In this document: in pieces, positions 32,345-41,119 of the stretch | Layout: the number at the start of each line of letters is the position of its first letter | How positions within the stretch are numbered: the stretch's first letter is position 1 | Source: CAYPTB01 sp964413535 | Lineage (GTDB): Bacteria; Planctomycetota; UBA1135; GCA-002686595 | DNA: 64,000 nt | Direction: 5' to 3' | NCBI GenBank assembly: GCA_964413535.1 | Contig: CAYPTB010000060.1 | Coordinates: forward strand, 57,247 to 121,246 | The notes under the pieces: model-generated | Seen by the model: only the letters and a program-made list of their open reading frames with translations | Told to the model about the DNA's origin: nothing | Database searches by the model: none | Program-made: the position numbers and the translations under genes

Positions 32345-33970
32345 ATGAAGATCCGCAACCTTTTCCTCCCTGCGATCGCCGTCGGTACGGTCATCGTGTT
32401 CACGACGCCCAAGGAGTCCCACGGCTTCGCGCACCTGGGCCACGATCTCTCGGTGCTTCAGGCCGACTTCCGGATATTCGAAGACTTCGCCGACGCCGCT
32501 GCGAACAACAACACCGTCCCTCACGCGAACTTCCCCGGCGCCCTGGGCGCCGTGATGGCCATCTGGAAGGGTTGCGTCGAGTGGTCCTCCGAGAGGCACG
32601 GGGACGGGACGGGCGACCCGCACCAGGCGACGACGCTGGGTTCGGGCAGCTCGAACTTCGATCCGATGTTCAACGGCGAGGCCCTCGGGGTCGGATCCAT
32701 CGGCGACAACATCATTTCTCCGCTCCACGCGGACGGAGGCGGCACGCTCGCCTTCATGCAGGGCGGCAGCTTCGGCTGGTGGATCCGCTTCTACGACGAC
32801 AACTGGGTCTGGAACGACGGCCCGGGCACGAGCCTGGGCGGCCAGGAGGACCTCCAGGGCGTGGCGTGCCACGAGTACGGTCACTCGCTGGGCATGGACC
32901 ACACGGGGGTCAACGGCCAAACCATGTGGCCGTTCGCGAGCGGCGTCTCCGATCGCTCGATCGGGACGGATGACCAGGCCGGGATCCAAGCCCTCTACGG
33001 GCACAAGAACGACGCGCCCAACACCAAGCCGGTGATCACCGCGGCCATCAACCTCGGGGGCCAGATCCAGATCACCGGGATCAACTTCACGACCAACAAC
33101 AACGAGGTCTGGTTCACGCGCCGGACTCCGGCCACCGGCGGGACGGGCGGCAACCCGATCAAGGTCACGGGCGTGTCCTCGACCAACTCGGACACTGAGA
33201 TCCTCATCAACATCCCGCCCACCGCCGGCCCCGGTGATGTCATCGTCAAGCGCAACTCGAGCGGGCAGGCGTCGACGTCCAACCCCTGGCCCTTCGACAC
33301 GGACTCGATCTCGCCTCCCGTCCCGACCGTAACCTCGATCGTGCCCTCCATCGTCCCGGTTCTCACGCCCACGGGCACCGCCAACGTGACGATCAACGGG
33401 ACGGGTCTCTCCCTCTTGGTGAGCATCGTCGTGGACGGGGTCACCGTCGGTAGCCCGGGCAACTACACCGGCTCGTTCACGATCGTCGACGACACGCAGG
33501 TCGACTTCGTGATGCCGCTCTGCCCGAACGCTGGGACCGTGAACGTGGACATCACGACGGCAGGGGGCTTGGTCCCGGAACAGATCGAGATCGTCCTTCC
33601 GACGACCCCGGCCCTGGACGTTCCGTCTCCGACCTTCGTCCTCGCCGACGGAATTCGCTTCGCCGTCTCGAGCCAAGACCTCGACATCCAGTTGCTCTAC
33701 TTCTCCATCGTGCCGGGAACGACGAGCTTCCCGGGCGTCTGGACGCTGGATATCGGGAACGGGTTCGTCCAGAACATCTTCAAGGTCAAGACGTTCAACA
33801 TCGGACCGAAGCTCTGGCGTCAGCACTTCATCAATCCCCTGGACCCCGGCGACGCGCCTCCGGGGCTCGACGTCTACTTCCAGTGCCTCGTGGCTCACCC
33901 GGGTGTGCTCAACAACTACGCGTTCCCGTGGGACAGCTCGAACCGGATCACGCGCACCGTATCGCTCTAG
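32345..33970 (+). CDS. Secreted matrixin-type zinc metalloprotease with IPT/TIG domains
   Basis: A 541-residue secreted protein with a signal peptide of about 27 residues. The catalytic domain (about 30-220) contains the full metzincin zinc motif HEYGHSLGMDH (about residues 178-188) and a downstream methionine in QTMWPFASG compatible with the Met-turn, then LYG as in matrixins (M10). Two IPT/TIG immunoglobulin-like domains follow (about 228-315 and 322-420), then a beta-rich C-terminal domain. No cysteine-switch propeptide was seen. Ends at 33970 before a strong terminator. Likely degrades extracellular proteins; target unknown. Confidence 0.88.
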   Translation: MKIRNLFLPAIAVGTVIVFTTPKESHGFAHLGHDLSVLQADFRIFEDFADAAANNNTVPHANFPGALGAVMAIWKGCVEWSSERHGDGTGDPHQATTLGSGSSNFDPMFNGEALGVGSIGDNIISPLHADGGGTLAFMQGGSFGWWIRFYDDNWVWNDGPGTSLGGQEDLQGVACHEYGHSLGMDHTGVNGQTMWPFASGVSDRSIGTDDQAGIQALYGHKNDAPNTKPVITAAINLGGQIQITGINFTTNNNEVWFTRRTPATGGTGGNPIKVTGVSSTNSDTEILINIPPTAGPGDVIVKRNSSGQASTSNPWPFDTDSISPPVPTVTSIVPSIVPVLTPTGTANVTINGTGLSLLVSIVVDGVTVGSPGNYTGSFTIVDDTQVDFVMPLCPNAGTVNVDITTAGGLVPEQIEIVLPTTPALDVPSPTFVLADGIRFAVSSQDLDIQLLYFSIVPGTTSFPGVWTLDIGNGFVQNIFKVKTFNIGPKLWRQHFINPLDPGDAPPGLDVYFQCLVAHPGVLNNYAFPWDSSNRITRTVSL

Positions 33971-33995
33971 ATCCGCGCGAAGATCGAATGCTTCC

Positions 33996-34034
33996 GAGCC
34001 GGGTCGGCCCTCGTGCCGGCCCGGCTCGCTTTCT
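33996..34034 (+). terminator. Rho-independent terminator after the metalloprotease gene
   Basis: GAGCCGGG (33996-34003) pairs with CCCGGCTC (34020-34027), extended inside by CGGC/GCCG around a CTCGT-type loop. About 12-13 base pairs are followed by GCTTTCT. It starts 26 nt after the metalloprotease stop. Confidence 0.8.
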
Positions 34035-34246
34035 AGGTGATTCGAGCCCGTAGGCGATTCCGACGTCGCTTCCCGCGAGAGCGCAGGGCGACCTCGTGAA
34101 GGGAACCGACTAGCAGCCTGTTGCCCCCGTTCCGAGTCCACCGGCGGATTCCCTCGGCGGTTCCGCTGAGGCCCCCCTGACGCGGAGCGACTCTCGCGTG
34201 GCAAGGCTAGCCGTCGGGACTCGCTGCATGGCATAGAGATCCCGTC

Positions 34247-36772
34247 ATGTCCCCCCATCAGCGGCGTTGGCTCGCAGGATGCTTCCTGACGCTCGCCTCG
34301 ATCGGACTCCATCTCCGTTCCGTTTCGGGAGAGCCCGTCTACCTGGACTCCGTTGCGGTTCCCTGGGCGGAGGCGGAGGGTGCGCACGCGGGAAGGGTTC
34401 TCGAATTCGCACTGGCGACCATCGCGGATCCCCGCGGCCGCGAGCCGAGCGGACTTTGGAACCCGGTGCCGACGCTGCTCTTGGCCCTGTGTGCGGCTCT
34501 GGGCGACGCCAGCGTCGCCGCCATGCACCTCGTCGCCGTGCTCGCACACACCTGTGCCGTGCTCGCTCTGTGGCGACTCGCGCGCGGTACCGGGTTGGAC
34601 GAGCGGACCTCCCTCGGCGCGGCTCTCCTGTTCGCGGTTCATCCCGTCGTCGTCCAGAGCACGAGTTGGATCAGCGCCGCAGGAGTCCCGCTCGCCGGCT
34701 GCCTCGCGTTGCTCGCACTCGGAATCCTCGTGCGCGATCGCTCCCGGGGCCAGGCAGCGGCCGGTCTCCTGTTCCTCCTGGCGCTGCTCTCGAGTCCACA
34801 GGCCCTAGCCGTGTTGCCTGCCGGTTGGGTCTTGCTGAGAGCGAAGCGGGTCGCCGCTCGAGCGCTGCTTCCGTTGCTCGGCGTCGCTTTCGTCGCCTAC
34901 TCGTTGCGGTGCCTCGCGTTTCGTTCGTGGTCGGCGGGCTACGACGACGTCCTCGCCTCGATCGGGAGCACTTGGGAGCGCGAACTCCTCTCGCGCGTCG
35001 AAACGATCGGCGGCGCCCTGCGGCTGCTCGCCTGGCCCGTCGACTGGAGCCTGTTTCGAGCACCCCATCCCCGTCCGAGGGCGACCGACCTCGCGCTGGA
35101 ATGGAGCTTCCTCTTGGGCGCGCTCGCCGCCTGGGCCGTTTGCGCCAAGCTTGCGCTACACCACTGCGCCGCGTGGCTCGGAGCCCTCTTGGCGAGCCTG
35201 ATCCCGCTCGGTCTCGTCTGCCCGTGGATGGCGGTCTTCCCCCTCTCCGACCATCACCTCTACCTCTCGACGGCACTCTTCGCGGTGTTCGCCGCGGTGT
35301 CGTTGCGGAGCCTCTCGCGCGGGATCGCGGTACCCGCACTCGTCCTCGCCGGAGGGTATGCCTACCTCGCGAATGCGCGGATCCCTTCATGGAGCGACGA
35401 CCTGACGCTGCTCGCCGAAGCGGCGGAGGAGGACGGCCGGCTGCCGCGCCCGCATTGGTTGTACGCCCAGGAGCTCCTGGCCGAGTTCCGTCGCAACGGC
35501 GACGTCACGGCTCTGCTCGCGGCCAACTCCTCCGTGGAGCGAGCGCAAGACTTGCTCGAGCTCTCGAAGCAAGCGGACTCGGACGTCTACGCCACTTCCG
35601 AGGACTTCCGCCAGTCCAACCTCACGCTCGGTTGGTGCACGTTGGCGCTCGCCGCGGTCGACTCCGCGCACGACTACGAGACCGCGCGGGCCGTCTTCGA
35701 GACGATCGTCCAATCCGACCCGCGTAATCTCCAGGCGTTCCTGGGCGCGGGGATGGCGTGCATCGGGCTGCGCGATTTCGACGGCGCCGAGTCCTGGTTC
35801 GAGCGAGCCCGCGCCCTCGATCCCGATTCTCCGGACGTGTACAGCAGTCTCGGAAAGCTCGAGATCGAGCGCGGGAACTGGCGCGCGGCGCAAGCGCACT
35901 TCGAAAGGGCGCTGCTCGCCCGCCCGGGAAGCCTCGAAGATCACCTGTGGCTCGCGCGCAGCTTGCATCAGCAGGGCTTGGTCGATCTGGCGCGCAAGCA
36001 CGCCACGCTCGCGTCCGAACTGGCGCCGTTCCATCCCGAGCCGATGGTCCTGCTCGGGATCGTCGAGCTCTCCGCCGGTCGGTCGCGCAAGGCGCTCGAT
36101 TGGATCGATCGGGCGCTCCTCGCCGACCCCGATGATGGGTTCGCTCGACTCCAGCGCGGGCACGCCTTCCGGGCGCGGGGCGAGCTCGAGAACGCGATCG
36201 TCGAGTACAAACGCGCTTCCGATCGCTTGCCCGAGAACTTCGAAGCCGCGTACAGCTTGGGAGACGCCCTGCTCGCGCTGGGACGCGAAGACGTTGCGGC
36301 CGAGCAACTGGCGCGCGCCTACGCGCTGCAGACAGAGGAAGCGCTGCTCGCCCGGATGCACGACGTGCTGCGGAACACCTTCGCGAGTCGCGCGGAGGTC
36401 CTCTTCGGGTTCGCGCGCATCGACTTCGGCCGCGGTCGATTCGGCGCGGCCGACGAATGGTTAGCGGGGGTGCTCTCCACCGCTCCCGACCACGCGGCGG
36501 CTCTCCACATGCGCGGATTGATCCAGCGCGAGCGCGGGGAGATGGATGCGGCGCTCGAGAGCTTCGCCGCCGCGGAGCGTATCCGCCCCGACTCGTTCCA
36601 GGTCCAGCACGACCTCGGGTTCCAGCTACTCGAGCTCGCGCGTCCGGAGGAAGCGCTCGTGCACGTCGAACGGGCGCTCGCGCTCGTTCCGGACACGCCG
36701 GAGGATCCCGCGGCGGCGGAGAAACTCCGCGCGAAGCTGCGGGCTGCGATCGCCGAGATCCGCGGAGGGTGA
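34247..36772 (+). CDS. Multi-pass membrane protein with long C-terminal TPR array (TMTC-like)
   Basis: An 841-residue protein. Residues 1-380 contain about ten membrane helices with GT-C-like features: a first loop with YLDSVAVPWAEAEGAH, and the helix segments HLVAVLAHTCAVLALWRLAR and LLFAVHPVVVQSTSWISA. The HPVVVQSTSWI-type sequence and later PLSDHHLYLS are characteristic of TMTC/Tmtc-like putative O-mannosyltransferases. Residues about 450-840 carry eight to ten TPRs (for example GLRDFDGAESWFERARALDP). The combination suggests a glycosyltransferase whose TPRs hold protein acceptors; this is inference. It ends 42 nt before the ABC-F gene. Confidence 0.72.
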   Translation: MSPHQRRWLAGCFLTLASIGLHLRSVSGEPVYLDSVAVPWAEAEGAHAGRVLEFALATIADPRGREPSGLWNPVPTLLLALCAALGDASVAAMHLVAVLAHTCAVLALWRLARGTGLDERTSLGAALLFAVHPVVVQSTSWISAAGVPLAGCLALLALGILVRDRSRGQAAAGLLFLLALLSSPQALAVLPAGWVLLRAKRVAARALLPLLGVAFVAYSLRCLAFRSWSAGYDDVLASIGSTWERELLSRVETIGGALRLLAWPVDWSLFRAPHPRPRATDLALEWSFLLGALAAWAVCAKLALHHCAAWLGALLASLIPLGLVCPWMAVFPLSDHHLYLSTALFAVFAAVSLRSLSRGIAVPALVLAGGYAYLANARIPSWSDDLTLLAEAAEEDGRLPRPHWLYAQELLAEFRRNGDVTALLAANSSVERAQDLLELSKQADSDVYATSEDFRQSNLTLGWCTLALAAVDSAHDYETARAVFETIVQSDPRNLQAFLGAGMACIGLRDFDGAESWFERARALDPDSPDVYSSLGKLEIERGNWRAAQAHFERALLARPGSLEDHLWLARSLHQQGLVDLARKHATLASELAPFHPEPMVLLGIVELSAGRSRKALDWIDRALLADPDDGFARLQRGHAFRARGELENAIVEYKRASDRLPENFEAAYSLGDALLALGREDVAAEQLARAYALQTEEALLARMHDVLRNTFASRAEVLFGFARIDFGRGRFGAADEWLAGVLSTAPDHAAALHMRGLIQRERGEMDAALESFAAAERIRPDSFQVQHDLGFQLLELARPEEALVHVERALALVPDTPEDPAAAEKLRAKLRAAIAEIRGG

Positions 36773-36814
36773 CGCCGCACCGTGTGGGTATCATCTTCCC
36801 CCCGAAACCGCGCC

Positions 36815-38707
36815 ATGACGCTCCTTTTGGTCGAGAACGTGCTGCGCCACTATGGCCCGCACGAAGTGCTTCGCGGCGCGAGCCTGCGCATCGAGCGCGG
36901 CGACAAGATCGGCGTCGTGGGACGGAACGGCGGTGGGAAGACGACCCTCCTGAGGGTCATGGAAGGCGAAGAGGCGCCGGATTCGGGCAGCGTGACGCTG
37001 GCGCGCGATACGCGGCTCGGATACGTGGCTCAACGGCCACACTTCGAGCCGGGAACGACGGTGCGAGCCTATGTGGAGGCCGGACTCGAAGAAGTCCATC
37101 GCATCGCGCGCGAGCTCGAGCAGGTCGGGGAGCTGCTCGCTCGGTCTTCCGGGACCGAGCTCGATCGCCTCGTGCTCCGTCACGGCGAGCTGTCGGAGCG
37201 GATGGAATCCCTGGGAGGCTGGGAGACGGACAGACGGGTCGAGACCGTCCTGTCGGGCATCGGATTGGCCCGTGAGCTCTGGGAGCGCGAGGCCTCTTCG
37301 CTCTCGGGAGGCGAGCGCAGCCGGACCGCTCTCGCGCGGGAGCTGATCTCCGTCCCCGACGTCCTGCTCCTCGACGAGCCGACGAACCACCTCGACCTGG
37401 CGGGCATCGAATGGCTCGAGGACTACCTCTCCGAGCTGCGCGGCGCCGTCTTGATCGTGAGCCACGACCGCCGCTTGCTCTCGCGCGTCGTCACCTCGAT
37501 CGTCGTGCTCGAGTTCGGCAAGCTGACGCGCTATCCCGGCAACTATCCGCGTTACCTCGAGCTCGAGGCCGAGCGCTTCGAATCCGCCCAGCGCGCCTTC
37601 GAGAAACAGCAGGAAGTGATCCGGCGCGAGGAGTCCTTCATCAAGAAACACATGGGCAGTCAGCGCACGGCCGAAGCGCGGGGTCGCCAGAAGAAGTTGA
37701 GCCACGTCGAGCGTGTGGTGAAGCCGTTCCACGACGTCCGTCGTCCCGTGATACGGCCTCCGGTGGCTTCGCGGGGAGGCGAACTCGTGCTCGAGGCCAA
37801 GGGGCTGACAGCCGGCTACGGCGACCGCATGGTCTTCTCGAACGTGGATCTGCGCGTGGGGCGTGGAGAGCGCATCGGGATCGTCGGAAGCAACGGATCG
37901 GGCAAGAGCACCCTGCTCAAAGTCGTCGCCGGGCGGATGAAGCCGCTCTCCGGAGAGCTCTCGCTGGGCCACAGGGCCGAGTGCGGCTTCTACGACCAGG
38001 ACACCGCCGACCTGCGCGAGGACGGCACGCCCTTCCTCGAATTGCGGCGATCCCATCCGCAGATGACCGACGGCGAGATTCGCGGACATCTGGCGCGCTT
38101 CCTCTTCCGAGGGAACGACGTCGATGCCCTCGTCCGTGGATTGTCGGGCGGCGAGCGCGCCCGCCTGTGTCTCGCGAAGCTCGTGCTCTCCGCGCCTTCG
38201 TGGTTGGCGCTGGACGAACCCACCAATCACCTCGATCTGGCGTCGCGTACGGCTCTCGAGGAAATGCTGAGCGAGTTCGGCGGCGCACTGGTTTGCATCA
38301 GCCACGACCGCGAGTTCCTGGACGGACTGTGCACGGCCATCGTCGCCGTCGAGGGAGGCACGGCGCGCCGCTTCGAGGGGAACTACAGCGCATGGCGCGA
38401 AGCGTGTGCGCGCGAGGCGGCGGTTCGCGCCGCAGCCCCGGTGGAGCGGAAGAGGGTCGAAAAGGCCCCCGCGAGGCGAGGGGACGCTGCGGCTCCCGCA
38501 CGCGATCGCCCGCGCAATCCCTATCTGTTCAAGAAGCTCGAGGAGGCCATCATCGCGCTCGAGGCAAAGCGCGAGGGCCTGCAGACCGCGCTCGCCGACG
38601 AAGCCGTCTACCGGGATGCGGGGGCCGCGCGCGAAGCACAGATCCGCCTGGCGGAGGTCGAGCGCGAGCTGGAGGAGAAGAACCTCGAATGGGAGAACTG
38701 GGCGTGA
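36815..38707 (+). CDS. ABC-F family ATPase (Uup/EttA-type)
   Basis: A 630-residue soluble protein with two ABC domains and no membrane segment. Domain 1: Walker A GRNGGGKTTLL, signature LSGGERSRTAL, Walker B DVLLLDEPTNHLDL. Domain 2: GSNGSGKSTLLK, LSGGERARLCL, WLALDEPTNHLDL. The linker (about 235-305) is charged and helical (ABC_tran_Xtn), and the C-terminal about 80 residues form a coiled coil (KLEEAIIALEAKREGL, RLAEVERELEEKNLEW) as in Uup. Such proteins act on ribosomes or DNA repair intermediates. Nearly adjacent to argS (19 nt). Confidence 0.92.
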   Translation: MTLLLVENVLRHYGPHEVLRGASLRIERGDKIGVVGRNGGGKTTLLRVMEGEEAPDSGSVTLARDTRLGYVAQRPHFEPGTTVRAYVEAGLEEVHRIARELEQVGELLARSSGTELDRLVLRHGELSERMESLGGWETDRRVETVLSGIGLARELWEREASSLSGGERSRTALARELISVPDVLLLDEPTNHLDLAGIEWLEDYLSELRGAVLIVSHDRRLLSRVVTSIVVLEFGKLTRYPGNYPRYLELEAERFESAQRAFEKQQEVIRREESFIKKHMGSQRTAEARGRQKKLSHVERVVKPFHDVRRPVIRPPVASRGGELVLEAKGLTAGYGDRMVFSNVDLRVGRGERIGIVGSNGSGKSTLLKVVAGRMKPLSGELSLGHRAECGFYDQDTADLREDGTPFLELRRSHPQMTDGEIRGHLARFLFRGNDVDALVRGLSGGERARLCLAKLVLSAPSWLALDEPTNHLDLASRTALEEMLSEFGGALVCISHDREFLDGLCTAIVAVEGGTARRFEGNYSAWREACAREAAVRAAAPVERKRVEKAPARRGDAAAPARDRPRNPYLFKKLEEAIIALEAKREGLQTALADEAVYRDAGAAREAQIRLAEVERELEEKNLEWENWA

Positions 38708-38726
38708 TCCGCCCGACATCGTGACC

Positions 38727-40427
38727 ATGCGCGAGTTCCTCGATCGCATCCGTTCGGCCATCGCCAAGGCTTCCGGGCTGCCCGTGGAGGAGATCCGCGT
38801 CGAGCAACCCCGCGACCCGAAGCTCGCCGATTTCGCCTTCCCGTGCTTTCCCCTGGCCAAGAACAGGAAGGCCGCGCCGCCGGCCATCGCGCTCGAACTC
38901 GCCTCGAAGGTGGAGCAGGACCTGCCCGGGATACGCGTGAGCGCCGCGGGTCCGTACTTGAACTTCGTGGTCGAGCGCACGGTGCTCGCACGGTCCGTCC
39001 TCGAGGCGATTGCCGCCGAAGGAGTTCACTACGGCCACTCGCTCGAGGGCGAGGGGAGAACGGTCGTGATCGACTTCTCCTCGCCGAACATCGCCAAGCC
39101 GATGCACGTCGGGCACCTGCGCTCGACGATCCTGGGAGCCTCGATCCAACGCCTGCACGACGCGCTGGGGTACCGCACGGTCGGCATCAACCACATCGGT
39201 GACTGGGGGAGCCAGTTCGGGAAGCTGGTCGCCGCCATCGACCGGTGGGGAGCCGAGGTGGACCTCGAGGGACGACCGATTCCGGCTCTGCTCGACCTCT
39301 ACGTTCGCTTCCACGAGGAAGAGAAGAGCGATCCCGAGCTGCAGGAAGCGGCGCGCGCCGCGTTCCGCGAGCTCGAGAGCGGGAGAGAGGGCCGCGTTCG
39401 GGAGACCTGGAGGCGACTGACCGAGCTGTCGCTCCGCGAGCTCGACAAGATCTATTCGCGCCTGGGTGTGTCCTTCGACCTGATCCGAGGCGAGTCCTTC
39501 TTCGAGCCCTACCTCGACGAGACGGTCCGGCGCATCCAGGCGACGGGGATCACCGAAGTATCGGACGGCGCGCTGATCGTGGATCTCTCGTCGCTGGGAG
39601 GCGAGATGCCGCCGTGTCTCTTGCGCAAGACCGACGGCACGACGCTCTACGCGACGCGCGACTTCGCGGCGGTCTTCCACCGCTGGGAGGAGTACCGCTT
39701 CCAGCGCTGCCTGTACGTCGTGGCCGCCCAGCAGAAACTCCACTTCCGCCAGCTCGTGGGCGTCCTCTCGCGGATGGGAGTGGATTGGGTCGATCGCGTC
39801 GAGCACGTCGACTTCGGGATGCTGCGGCTGCCCGAGGGCAAGATGAGCACGCGCGCAGGGAAGATCGTCTTCCTGGAGGACGTGCTCGATCGGGCGGTCC
39901 TCGAGGCGGCGGCGATCATCGCGGCGAAGAACCCGGAGCTCGCGAACCGCGCGGAAGTCGCGGAGTCCGTGGGCATCGGGGCCGTGGTCTTCCACGATCT
40001 GAAGAAGGAGCGCATCCGCGACGTCGTGTTCGAGTGGGACGAGGTGCTCTCGTTCGAAGGCGAGACGGGGCCGTTCGTCCAGTACACCCACGCCCGGCTG
40101 GCCTCGATCCTCCGCAAGGCCGCGGCAGCCGGGGAGGGCCGCGCCGACCCCGATTGGAGTTGCCTGGGAGAGGCCGGGACGATCCTCCTGACACTCGGAC
40201 GCTTCCCCGATGTGGTGCGGTCCGCAGCAGCGCAGTGCGAGCCGTCGGTCATCGCTCAATTCCTGCTCGGACTCTGCCGCGATGTGTCGACGTGGTACTC
40301 GCGCGAACGCGTACTCGGCCAAGAACCCGAGGTGACAGCGGCGCGAATGGCCCTCGTCAGGGGAGCCAAGACCGTGATAGGAAACGGTTTGCGGCTGCTG
40401 GGCGTCGGAGCGCCCGAGGAAATGTAG
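38727..40427 (+). CDS. argS: Arginyl-tRNA synthetase
   Basis: A 566-residue class I synthetase. N-terminal add-1 domain, then SSPNIAKPMHVGHLRSTILG with the HIGH-equivalent HVGH, INHIGDWGSQFGKL, and LLRKTDGTTLYATRDFAA. The KMSK-equivalent KMSTRAGK lies near residue 372, and the anticodon-binding C-terminus includes GPFVQYTHARLASI. Length is usual for bacteria. The ATG at 38727 is used; a GTG two codons upstream is an alternative. It follows the ABC-F gene with a 19-nt gap. Confidence 0.96.
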   Translation: MREFLDRIRSAIAKASGLPVEEIRVEQPRDPKLADFAFPCFPLAKNRKAAPPAIALELASKVEQDLPGIRVSAAGPYLNFVVERTVLARSVLEAIAAEGVHYGHSLEGEGRTVVIDFSSPNIAKPMHVGHLRSTILGASIQRLHDALGYRTVGINHIGDWGSQFGKLVAAIDRWGAEVDLEGRPIPALLDLYVRFHEEEKSDPELQEAARAAFRELESGREGRVRETWRRLTELSLRELDKIYSRLGVSFDLIRGESFFEPYLDETVRRIQATGITEVSDGALIVDLSSLGGEMPPCLLRKTDGTTLYATRDFAAVFHRWEEYRFQRCLYVVAAQQKLHFRQLVGVLSRMGVDWVDRVEHVDFGMLRLPEGKMSTRAGKIVFLEDVLDRAVLEAAAIIAAKNPELANRAEVAESVGIGAVVFHDLKKERIRDVVFEWDEVLSFEGETGPFVQYTHARLASILRKAAAAGEGRADPDWSCLGEAGTILLTLGRFPDVVRSAAAQCEPSVIAQFLLGLCRDVSTWYSRERVLGQEPEVTAARMALVRGAKTVIGNGLRLLGVGAPEEM

Positions 40428-40514
40428 AGACGCGCTGCGGGCTTCCTCAAGGTAACCCGACTTGCGGCCGATGGGGCGACGACGGTTCGCGCGCGGAAGC
40501 GTTTCCCATCGCGC

Positions 40515-41054
40515 ATGCTTCTCGCCGAGCCTTTGGAGGAGTCGTTGATCGAGCGCTACATACGCGACGTCCCCGATTTCCCGAAGCCGGGGATCGTCTT
40601 CAAGGACATCACGCCGCTGTTGCAGAGCCCCGAGGGCTTGCGCCTCACGATCGATCGCATGGCCGAGGTCGTCGACCCGTCGACCTACGACCTCGTGTGC
40701 GGGATCGAGTCCCGCGGTTTCATCTTCGGAACTGCGCTCGCGGATCGACTGAACAAGGGCTTCGTCCCGATTCGCAAGCCGGGTAAGCTCCCGTGGAAGA
40801 CGGAGTCGGTGTCGTACGAGCTCGAGTACGGCTCCGACACGATCGAGATCCACGTCGATGCCGTGCGCGATGCGAAGCGTGTGTTGGTCGTCGACGACCT
40901 CCTCGCCACTGGAGGAACCATGGAAGCGGCGCTCTCGCTCGTGCGCAAGATCGGCGGAAATCCCGTCGCAGCTGTCTTCGTGATCGAGCTCGGCTTCCTT
41001 TCCGGTCGCGCGAAGTTGGGCGCAACTCCGGCACACGCTCTCATCCGGTATTGA
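40515..41054 (+). CDS. apt: Adenine phosphoribosyltransferase
   Basis: A 179-residue purine-salvage enzyme making AMP from adenine and PRPP. Visible are IRDVPDFPKPGIVFKDITPL, CGIESRGFIFGTALA, FVPIRKPGKLPW and the PRPP loop VLVVDDLLATGGTMEAA, the full APRT set. Length equals the family norm. Located 87 nt after argS and 65 nt before the sigma factor gene. Confidence 0.96.
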   Translation: MLLAEPLEESLIERYIRDVPDFPKPGIVFKDITPLLQSPEGLRLTIDRMAEVVDPSTYDLVCGIESRGFIFGTALADRLNKGFVPIRKPGKLPWKTESVSYELEYGSDTIEIHVDAVRDAKRVLVVDDLLATGGTMEAALSLVRKIGGNPVAAVFVIELGFLSGRAKLGATPAHALIRY

Positions 41055-41119
41055 CGACTGCCGCTCTCCATGCAATCCAATCCCTCCACCCAAGAACGAG
41101 TCGGACGGCAGGCAAGTCG

